From positions 1 through 29,203 of the forward strand of contig JADNRX010000617.1 of NCBI GenBank assembly GCA_015501595.1: a DNA stretch of 29,203 nt. Direction: 5' to 3'. This DNA comes from Hymenopellis radicata. Its lineage: Eukaryota > Basidiomycota > Agaricomycetes > Agaricales > Physalacriaceae. A program made the position numbers and the translations under genes. Below the pieces are notes generated by a model, which saw only the letters and a list, made by a program, of their open reading frames with translations, was not told where the DNA came from and searched no databases. Numbering within the stretch: the stretch's first letter is position 1; every line of letters begins with the position of its first letter. Positions 10,266-17,425 of this stretch are shown here, one piece after another.

Positions 10266-10584
10266 TCATCAAAAGTTATTATTCAAGGCGGTCGCCAGCG
10301 TACATGCAAACCTGCCTCCAAGCCATTCGTATCCCCTGCCCAACTGCGATAACGGCCGACCCGACGGATATAACCATACCGCACATTGCTTCTGCAACTT
10401 CGAGTCAAGCCATGCCACGTCAGATGTCCCTTACGTGTATGCTCGCTATTCAAATCTGAAGTCCATACGTTTCTTCCTCCCCACCGACGAGGAAGTCTAC
10501 GGAGTCCTGCAAGTTAAGTCCTACATTAACCATCTTGAATTGACTGTTGTCCAACGTAGCAAATCTCCGGACGTCCTGGAATGA
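10174..10584 (+). pseudogene. Open frame without a start, possible decayed exon
   Basis: The frame is open for 136 codons from after a stop at 10171-10173 to TGA 10582-10584. Its translation looks protein-like: SYPLPNCDNGRPDGYN, HTAHCFCNFESS, SDVPYVYARYSNLKS, IRFFLPTDEEVYGVL, VKSYINHLELTVV. It has no ATG at its start, so it would be an internal exon or remnant. Downstream, another frame (about 10650-10878) reads NHNLHKDGPDDAEG and AGLAGIMDFHA, with one internal TAA near 10780. I cannot name the family. Confidence 0.4.
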
Positions 10585-10878
10585 GGATGTGCCCCAGCAA
10601 GACGACGCTACCTGGCGACAACGATTGATGACAACGGTGGAGCCTCCAACCCCAACCACAACTTGCACAAGGATGGTCCGGACGACGCCGAGGGTGAGCG
10701 ACCCCCATCATGGCGACGACGCCGAGGAGCTGACCATGAACATAGACTTGATGCCTGCGAGCACGGTGAGGACGATCACTAAGAGGATGCCGAGCACGAT
10801 TTTGGCGTCCCTCAGCACAACGAGGACAACCGTGCTGGACTTGCTGGCATCATGGACTTCCACGCCTGACGCATGATC

Positions 10879-11386
10879 ATCAAACACTTCGGGACTAACG
10901 CCCTCACTCGCCGAAAACCCACACCATGATCCCTGGCACCGACGACTGCGTAGGGTTGAGTATGTACTTCCTCAGAGATGCTGCTGTCGTTGTATCTGTA
11001 TCTGCTAGATAGTTCACATAAGTATTATAGCTGTATTGTGCACCGATGTATCTGGTTTTACATGATAATCTAAATTTATTTTATCTCTCATCTGAATTTG
11101 AAGAGAATTACCTGCTCTAGTGCTGTTTTCTGGAGAATTGAAGCTAACCTGGATCTGCAGTGCAGTTGACCGGGGGAAAATGCTATAAGATTGAGTTTCC
11201 TTAAAGTGAATCCGAGTGCATTTAAGCATCTCCAAGTCATGCCAGAGCCAACCTCAGAGTGACTTGAGTTAGGCTGCAGGGGGGAACCTTTCTCAGAGTC
11301 AGCCCGATGACCTGCATGATTTCTTGTCTCCTGGTCAGCCATGGTTAGCCAGGGTACACCACAGTTATCCTGAGTCCCATACACCT
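10879..11386. other. Insertion interior, no gene seen
   Basis: About 500 bp of AT-richer sequence leading into the right terminal repeat. No credible coding frame. Confidence 0.5.
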
Positions 11387-11397
11387 TTTCCTGATGA
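11387..11397 (-). repeat. Right terminal inverted repeat of the insertion
   Basis: TTTCCTGATGA, the exact inverse of 6899-6909. CGGTA occurs 4 bp outside at 11402-11406. Confidence 0.65.
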
Positions 11398-11608
11398 TTC
11401 CCGGTAGCTCCCATGGTAGTTATTCCAACTATGAGGAAGCGCTACGAGAATATGTCGCAGCTTGTGCCGACCGTCCTATTATACAGCTCACTGCGTCCAA
11501 CTAGTTCCCTTTCATCCTGTAAATGAGAAACCAGACCAATATATTCTGCTCACTGTTTGCCCGGTCTGTGCGTGTGGACGTCAATAAGTACATTAATGCA
11601 TGCCGCGC

Positions 11609-12028
11609 CTACATAATATCTGCATGATGTACAGCGTAGTACAGCCGCCCATAAGCCCTCTCCTTCTCCAAGGAACTGAAAAGCAGATGGCAGTTAAGAT
11701 CTACGACAGACTCCACTGCGTATTGAAATCGTCCATTGCGTGCATGAATATAATCTAACAGGCTCCCTTCACCGATCACCTCCTCGACCTCCCTCTCAAT
11801 AGACTGTGCCTTGTCCCACCACTTCCGCGGGCTCTCACCTGCTTCTATCAGTGCCTTAGAGCCGTCGTCCTGGTTGTTCAAATGCTGCATGGCGATTTGA
11901 CAGAGTCCGTGGGCCCAGCCATACAGCGAGTTGTTGGTATGCGCCATCAATCTGGCCTCAAGCCGTAGATACTTGCGACGAAGGTTGCGGGTAGTGTTTG
12001 ACTCGTCGACACTAGAATTTCCCAGCAT
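11609..12028 (-). CDS. Hypothetical 139-aa protein
   Basis: An uninterrupted frame from ATG 12028 to its stop at 11609-11611. The product is mostly helical and polar: RRKYLRLEARLMAHTNN, LYGWAHGLCQIAMQHL, SIEREVEEVIGEG, SLEKERAYGRLYYAVHH. There is no signal peptide or membrane segment. The even composition and near-whole-interval length make it a better candidate than neighbouring shadow frames. I do not recognise a domain. It could be one exon of a longer gene, but no strong donor is evident at its end. Confidence 0.45.
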   Translation of the reverse strand: MLGNSSVDESNTTRNLRRKYLRLEARLMAHTNNSLYGWAHGLCQIAMQHLNNQDDGSKALIEAGESPRKWWDKAQSIEREVEEVIGEGSLLDYIHARNGRFQYAVESVVDLNCHLLFSSLEKERAYGRLYYAVHHADIM

Positions 12029-12847
12029 CAGGTCAACATCGAACGTAGAATGTCTATGAACTCACGACGCCTTGTATTCTTCTGCTGTCTCGTACTTTCC
12101 TGCCCTTCCAGCCTTCATGCGCCCATCTACCCCATGGCTTTCCTTCTTGGCTTGATAACGCTGCCGGGCTTTCGCGTTGAGGCGTTTACGATTGCTAGAA
12201 CGCATACGTCAGACAACCCTACCATATATATCGTTATCCTGTACATACTGATCCCAATAACGCACTTTTGTTTCTCTTCGCGCATATTCGCGGTCGTCTG
12301 AAGTGAGATAAACTCGACTCCGACCCATTGGTACATCGTGGAGCAGATGCACAAGTGAGAGGGAACGATCGCCGGTCCGAAGTGCAAAGTTGGTGGGTGT
12401 CAAGAGCAGAGTGTGTCGATCGCAAATGCAGTAAAGGCAACTACATTCCCGATCATACTTTCGCTAGACTTTTTATCAATAAGTCATGTCGTATTGCTTT
12501 TGACATCCTCTGAGTCTCAAAACCACTTTAAATAACTTTGCTAAGGTAATCTACATTATTATTTCCACGTCAAACGTCTCGGTTTCTGTACTTGGGTTCA
12601 CTAGACACTTATGGGCATTCCTCCTCCAGTATGACTTTGCTCACTTTGGGCTAAGCCAACAATTGTTCTTAGATAGTTCTTAACCATATTCCTGAGCTGT
12701 CTATGCTGTATCAGTCCGCCTCTCTGTATAATGTCGCCCATCCTCTTCGCTCACTGCCGTTTTGGGCAAGCCCGGGGCTCGGACCGGTTACCCCGAGCTG
12801 TCACGTTGGATCAAATCCATATCAAGTCTATCTCCTCTCTTATGCTC
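12029..12847. other. Intergenic stretch
   Basis: Short overlapping frames on both strands (60-86 codons) with no motif. I see nothing definite before the tRNA-like unit. Confidence 0.45.
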
Positions 12848-12922
12848 GACTGGAGTGGTGCAGTGGTCGAGCATACCGTGGCGGTCCCATGGAGACCTGG
12901 GTTCGAATCCCAGTCGCCGGTC
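12848..12922 (+). tRNA. tRNA-like Pol III unit, isotype unresolved
   Basis: It has an A box (TGGTGCAGTGG) and a B box (GGTTCGAATCC) with tRNA spacing. The T arm is perfect (CTGGG / CCCAG around TTCGAAT), the D stem is GTGC / GCAT, and the anticodon stem is CCGTG / CATGG. The acceptor GACTGGAG pairs with CGCCGGTC except for one A-G mismatch. A run of seven T follows at 12924-12930, a Pol III terminator. Oddities: the 7-nt anticodon loop (GCGGTCC) lacks the near-universal U33, and one extra T sits between T stem and acceptor. By geometry the anticodon would be GGT, but I do not trust it. It may be a tRNA pseudogene or a tRNA-derived SINE head. Confidence 0.55.
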
Positions 12923-12923
12923 A

Positions 12924-12930
12924 TTTTTTT
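12924..12930 (+). terminator. Pol III T-run terminator
   Basis: Seven T residues directly after the 3' end of the tRNA-like unit. Confidence 0.6.
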
Positions 12931-13300
12931 GTCCCTAGCGCTTGCCTAGCCAGTTCGTACTGCCATTTTGGGAATCACGTCTTGTCCTGAACTATCATCT
13001 TGGTGACTGGATCATATTCCCGACGCGTCGCATTACGTTGCAGACCCTCACGAGCAATGTTCTGTCTCCCGCCAACACGAATCAACCCCGAACTGTTGGC
13101 ATTGTCCGCGCCGCGCTGTACGTCCTTTCCCCTCTCGCCTTCCCCCCCCCATGGATCCGATAGGCCCGGAATAACTGGATTTCCTTAAATATCCTGTCAG
13201 CGAGAATAAATTTGGCCAGGTCGCTTCCCGTCCGCCCTCTCCGAGCTCGACTCAGTCACGCACGCAGCTCTCTCCCACCTCCCCTACCAAATACCCTGGC
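12931..13300. other. Upstream region of the 13301 gene
   Basis: About 370 bp. A pyrimidine-rich tract lies just before the start codon (about 13227-13292), as in many basidiomycete promoters. No clear TATA box. Confidence 0.4.
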
Positions 13301-13963
13301 ATGGTCTTTACAAGTCGTCTGAATCTCACCACCAAACCTCTCATATTAGCCCGGTCTCTCAGAAGAAAGCCCAGCTCCAAGTCAGCGTCGGCTTCTTTCG
13401 TCCCAAAGAAATGGAAACAGCAAACTTTGACATTCACTAAGTCATCCTCTAAGTCAGTGTTTCTGTGTCGCAAGTAAGTCCCTTCTCTGCCTTACGTGCG
13501 TGCACCCTCTTAGCCTTTACAGGCGCCTGGAGCAGCATGTTCGCGTGCGCCGTCCTATCCGCGCAGACTACGAGCTCGGAAATGGCGTTCAGGCCATTCG
13601 TACGTATTTTCTTTGATTGCATGGTTTCACGCATCCTGAGATGAGCATGTAGGTGGCCCGGTTGACGCCTTGGAGGCTAAGAGTGATCCTCGTTTCGTGA
13701 AGCCAGGTGAGACGCGGTTCATTCACGACGAGGTTGGACGCTTTCTAGAAGCATACGAGGTGTCGCACTTGGAAACCAAATTCAAAGCCATGGGCATCTA
13801 CACCCACGATGATCTGGTTACAGTCGCCGTCGACATTCGTACCAATCAATCTCTTCGTCAGGAATTTCGTACGGGACTAGAGGCGACGGACGAGGTTTGG
13901 AGGCGCCTCAAGGCGGGACTTTACCGCTATGCTCGTCCCGCTAAGGCGCCGCCGGTTGAATAA
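13301..13963 (+). CDS. Hypothetical 186-aa protein, three exons
   Basis: Exons 13301-13473, 13523-13599 and 13653-13963 join in perfect phase. Both introns are short with good borders: 13474-13522 (GTAAGT...ACAG) and 13600-13652 (GTACGT...GTAG). The N-terminus is basic and Ser/Thr-rich (MVFTSRLNLTTKPLILARSL, RRKPSSKSASA) and could be a mitochondrial presequence. The C-terminal two thirds is a compact, likely helical domain: DEVGRFLEAYEVSHLETKF, MGIYTHDDLVTVAVD, LRQEFRTGLEATDEVWRRL. It loosely recalls SAM or death-fold domains, but no family can be named. The intact structure suggests a live gene. Confidence 0.7.
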
Positions 13964-14128
13964 TTTCCCTTTGTTATCGGCTTGTGATTTTAGCCACTGC
14001 AGGGAATAGATTCGGAGTTGAAAAAATTGCGTTTGCAAATGGTACCCATGTGGCGCCAATTGGATTATTGGATTATCTCTTGGTCAGTTTAAAGCGGGGG
14101 TTCTGACGTGTTTTCAGGTGCAACCGAC

Positions 14129-14975
14129 ATGCCCCCCAGGTATTCTCGCCACTGCTTCAATCAGAACGAGAGAACGACTTTTGGTGTTCGTCGCGCGCAA
14201 CGGTACGTGCTCTGTGTCTCATTCCGCCTGACAGCTTCTCACATGGGCGCAGGATTGTACAACGCGCCGTAGCGGAATTGCGCGGTGTCAGTACGCCCAA
14301 TATGGAGGAGGTCTCAGCGAACGCAGATCTCACGGCGATGTTGAGGAGCTGCAAGGGAGTGGTTGCTGACTCGCTTAGAAGCTTGTCATGTTACATCCAA
14401 GGAGGAGCTGGCCCATGTAGGCTGGTTGTCGTACCATCGCAGATTTGCGGCAGTCTTTCGTCTGGCACTGGGTCTGTCGTTGTCGGGTGGGAATTGGCCT
14501 CGCGTCGTGCACCTCACACATACGTTCACCCAACCCCGCGAAGTCTATCAAACCAACGAAGGTGGGATCTTTGTTGCTTTCAGTCATTCATTTCGCTGAC
14601 GGGGGTGTTTGGAGAATAGCTTATGACGCACACCAGACCGAGGTGGCGTTGATGAAGCAAGAGGCTGAGCGATTGCTTCTACGTTGTGCCGACATTTGCG
14701 AGGAGGCTTCCTACAACCGGTTGTCGCGCCCGGGGTGGGTGTCGTATGATACGGGATGTCAGTACTTTTGGCGGGCGTTGCGGGACCACAACGATCGAGA
14801 GCGCGCATTCGATCGAGCATTGGGCGTGGTGCGTAACGACACGGTGGAACAGGAACATGACCTGGGGGAAGTGGTTATCGGGGAGGTTGATAATAGTGTG
14901 ATTCGCAGGGGCTTGGGCAGATACACTAGCGGCGAGGCGATTGAATGGTACTGGGCCAGAGAGGCTTCAATGTAA
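14129..14975 (+). CDS. Hypothetical gene, exon structure uncertain
   Basis: The first exon 14129-14202 (MPPRYSRHCFNQNERTTFG) splices over 14203-14252 (GTACGT...CGCAG) into IVQRAVAELRGVSTPNMEE. Beyond about 14360 the best coding sense is in the next frame (SKEELAHVGWLSYHRRFAA, WPRVVHLTHTFTQPREVY). It may pass over a 37-nt intron (about 14590-14626) into a third frame that reads YDAHQTEVALMKQEAERLLL, GWVSYDTGCQYFWRALRDH and ends TAA 14973-14975. The first-to-second frame change has no good splice solution, so either a frameshift or an intron is missed. The last part is rich in charged residues with no recognised domain. Possibly a decaying gene. Confidence 0.4.
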
Positions 14976-15149
14976 TGTCGAATTGTAGTCGTCTTCTTAT
15001 TCGGGGTGAAGAATTTTATGTCCTCTTTATCGTGTTCAAAGTGGAGGCAAGAATGTCCGGAGTCAAAACTTAAAAGTAACAGTTAACAAAATATTTAATA
15101 AGGATTGAACAAGAGTTCCCAACACAAAAAGATCCGGGTATAAGCACCA

Positions 15150-15224
15150 TGCCTCCTGAGGGATTCGAACCCTCGCCTCCAAGAACAGATTTCTCGGCAC
15201 TCCAACCAACTGAGCCAAGGAGGC
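15150..15224 (-). tRNA. tRNA-like gene, isotype unresolved (TCT by geometry)
   Basis: On minus, 75 nt. The acceptor stem is perfect at 7 bp (GCCTCCT / AGGAGGC) with discriminator A, the T arm is perfect (GAGGG / CCCTC around TTCGAAT), and the D stem is GCTC / GAGT. The A box (TGGCTCAGTTGG) and B box (GGTTCGAATCC) are strong. The anticodon stem CCGAGA / TCTTGG leaves the loop AATCTGT, whose centre would read TCT (Arg), but position 33 is A rather than U. The variable loop is 4 nt and the arm is one base pair longer than usual. A run of five T lies about 20-25 nt downstream. Good overall structure with a suspicious anticodon arm: a tRNA gene or a tRNA-derived element. Confidence 0.6.
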
Positions 15225-15274
15225 ATATATATTGTGTAGCATATAGCACCTCTAGCTGAGTGAATTCAGTCACG

Positions 15275-16140
15275 CCCGTTCAGGCTTTACCTCGCCGAAC
15301 GTCTTTTTGAATTTGTTTCTTATCTCTCATGTAGAACGTTCACCCATTGCCGCCTGCCCGATACGGTCCGCCAGGTAACCTGTGCTCTCCCTTATGAATG
15401 ACACCACAGAAGGAGAGACGTGCAAACGGAAGTGTTACGCCACCTCGGTAGGTTTCTGGGCATCATGCCGACTTGTTGACTGATCAGACTATAAGGACCA
15501 GCCCATGGAGGAATGGAGACCTTGGATTCCTGCTTTTCTGGAGGAGACGCTTCGACGACACGGGCTGGGGAACGCCACACGGAACCCAACGTGCTCGTCG
15601 TGTGACATCCGCCTGAGTGCGGACAGGATTGGCATTCAGATTGGAGCACGAGCCGATGTGGGAGACGTCGGGGAATGCGAGGAGTTATTCCGCTGTCAAA
15701 GCTGCGGGGATTTCTTGGAATGTCGGACGTGCTGCCTGAAGAGACACGAACGGTCTCCAGTGCATGCCATTCAGGTACTTTTTCAGATCTATTCTTAACT
15801 AACGATGGACTCAAACAGTGCTCTTAGGTCTGGCGCGAGGCAACATGGCAGACAATTTCGCTACGGGAAATGGGACTGATTTACCAGCTCGGTCACCAAG
15901 GAGCTCGGTGTCCTGTCCCCGTCCCCACGCCTCACATCATGACCGTCATGCACGTCAACGGAATCCACCAGGTCGTTATGAGGTATTGTGACTGTACTAG
16001 TACTCTTTCGGACGGGGAACATCGGCGGCAGCAGTTATTGCGGAGTGGACTCTATCCGGTGACTACACGATATCCGGCGACGTGTGTGACGCTTGAGGTT
16101 TTCAACACGTACCGGCGTCTTTAGACAGAGTCTGCATTGT
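15275..16140 (+). repeat. Duplicated KDZ 5' region, copy A
   Basis: Highly similar to 16258-17425. The 5' flanks share CTTTACCTCG/CTTTTTACCTCGG, CCGAAC, GATGTAGAA/CATGTAGAA, TTCACCCAT, CCGCCAGG and GCTCTCCCTTATG. Copy A lacks 297 bp that copy B has just after the ATG, and its similarity ends near 16140. This copy is the upstream, shorter sibling. Confidence 0.85.
15394..16124 (+). CDS. Miniature KDZ-like protein (209 codons), N-terminal half only
   Basis: Predicted exons 15394-15447, 15496-15774 and 15828-16124 read through without a break. Compared with the full gene, ATG plus AAT GAC marks an in-frame 297-nt deletion of the acidic N-terminus. Exon 2 keeps the cysteine cluster (CSSC, FRCQSCGDFLECRTCCLKRH) almost unchanged. 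Exon 3 keeps MGLIYQLGHQGARC, IMTVMHVNGIHQV and QQLLRSGLYPVTTRYPAT, then hits a TAG right after TYRRL. The catalytic core is absent. CGC became CDC in the conserved CxC-type turn. All splice sites and the frame survive, so it may still make a short protein that could bind DNA or partners without cutting. It could equally be a young truncated pseudogene. Confidence 0.55.
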
Positions 16141-16257
16141 AATGTCAAATCATAGTATTTTCGGTCCTTCCTTCGAAATGAAGGCAACAGCACAATAGTT
16201 GACATGAAGAGGAATTGAACGGGCGACCTTCACAAAAATTGAGACGCCCAAGTGTTC

Positions 16258-17425
16258 ACGCGTTCACGCTTTTTACCTCGGCCGAACATCTTTCTAATTT
16301 GTCTCTGATGTAGAAGGTTCACCCATCCTCTCCCGATAGGGACCGCCAGGCAACCATGAACCTGGAGGCCCGGGGGTTAGCCTGCTCTCCCTTATGCAGC
16401 CAGCGCGGAATCCAGGAGGTCGTCCTCGACTCAACCCCGTTTTTACGAAAAAACCCAAGCCACCTACGGTCCATGATCATTCAATTCACATCGACAACGC
16501 CGGCGAGGTGTCCTCTCAGGCTGTGCCAAACGTGGATCACCGTGACGGCAGGCGGCCATCGGATTTGCAGGACGACTACGCGGAGGCTGATTTTGAGCCG
16601 TTGCGCCCTCCAGAGCCCATCTATGGTCAGGAGGATGGGGATGATGATGATGTTGAGTCGGGCGACGAGGATGAAGAAGATGAGGGTGGCAATAATGACA
16701 CCACAGAAGGAGAGACGCGCAAACGGAAGCGTTACGCCAGCTCGGTAGGTTTCTGGGCATCATGCCGACTTGTTGACTGATCAGACTATAAGGACCAGCC
16801 CATGGAGGAATGGAAACCTTGGATTCCTGCTTTTCTGGAGGAGACGCTTCGACGACACGGGCTGGGGAACGCCACACGGAACCCAACGTGCTCGTCGTGT
16901 GACATCCGCCTGAGTGCGGACAGGATTGGCATTCAGATTGGAGCACGAGCCGATGTGGGAGACGTCGGGGAATGCGAGGAGTTATTCCGCTGTCAAAGCT
17001 GTGGGGATTTCTTGGAATGTCGGACGTGCTGCCTGAAGAGACACGAACGGGCTCCAGTGCATGCCATTCAGGTAGTTTTTCAGATATATCCTTAAACGAT
17101 GCTGTACTCAAACAGTGCTCTTAGGTCTGGCGCGAGGCAACATGGCAGACAATTTCGCTACGGGAAATGGGACTGATTTACCAGCTCGGTCACCAAGGAG
17201 CTCGGTGTCGCGTCCCGGACATCACGCCTCACATCATGACCGTCATGCACGTCAACGGAGTCCACCAGGTCGATATGAGGTATTGTGGTTGTAGTGTGTC
17301 GGACGGCGAACACCGGTGGCAGCAGTTATTGCGGAGTGGACTCTATCCCGCCACAACACGATATCCGGCGACATGTGCGACGATTGAGGTTTTAAACCTG
17401 TACCGGCGTCTGAAGACAATTGCGA
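16258..17425 (+). repeat. Duplicated KDZ 5' region, copy B
   Basis: Partner of 15275-16140; it leads into the full transposase gene. Exon 2 of the two copies differs at only a handful of bases. Confidence 0.85.

Larger units (their letters stand above)
6899..11397. mobile_element. Inserted element of about 4.5 kb with terminal inverted repeats
   Basis: The left end reads TCATCAGGAAA at 6899-6909 and the right end TTTCCTGATGA at 11387-11397, an exact inverted repeat. Similarity continues inward (ACTCTGGACAACT on the left, ACTCAGGATAACT on the inverted right). CGGTA lies directly outside the left end (6894-6898) and 4 bp outside the right end (11402-11406), a possible partly decayed target duplication. 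Deleting the segment with one CGGTA restores the interrupted module in frame. No transposase was recognised inside, so it looks non-autonomous or decayed. Internal open frames may be captured gene pieces. The short TIR and 5-8 bp duplication would fit a hAT-like element, but that class is a guess. Confidence 0.65.
6052..11504 (+). pseudogene. Gene with two RNase H1 N-terminal-like modules, split by an insertion
   Basis: Starts at ATG 6052 with an acidic N-terminus (DDDLIVLFTDSEDE). Module 1 reads YVVFVGKIPGVYATW, then splices over a 49-nt intron (6494-6542, GTATGC...CAG) into DTCEEQIAQETCAIYQGY and RSRAIADAAYDHAS, a textbook viroplasmin-like pattern. Module 2 reads WYTIFSGTQPGIYNN, an intron at 6813-6869, then HIEAAFHHVG ending at about 6898. 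There it is cut by the 6899-11397 insertion. The missing half is at 11403-11504: GSSHGSYSNYEEALREYV, AACADRPIIQLTASN, stop. Codon phase matches if one CGGTA is kept. The splice joining the acidic exon to module 1 (between about 6297 and 6381) is unresolved. Role unknown; the fold suggests nucleic-acid binding. Confidence 0.6.

Noticed and set aside
16200..16275. Possible relic of a third tRNA before KDZ copy B (GGAATTGAACGGGCGACC)
   Set aside because: Only a B-box-like word is left; no stems could be paired.
16464..17111. 215-codon minus-strand frame
   Set aside because: It is the reverse of KDZ exons 1-2. The same shadow recurs opposite the miniature copy (15392-15814), showing it follows the duplicated DNA rather than a gene.
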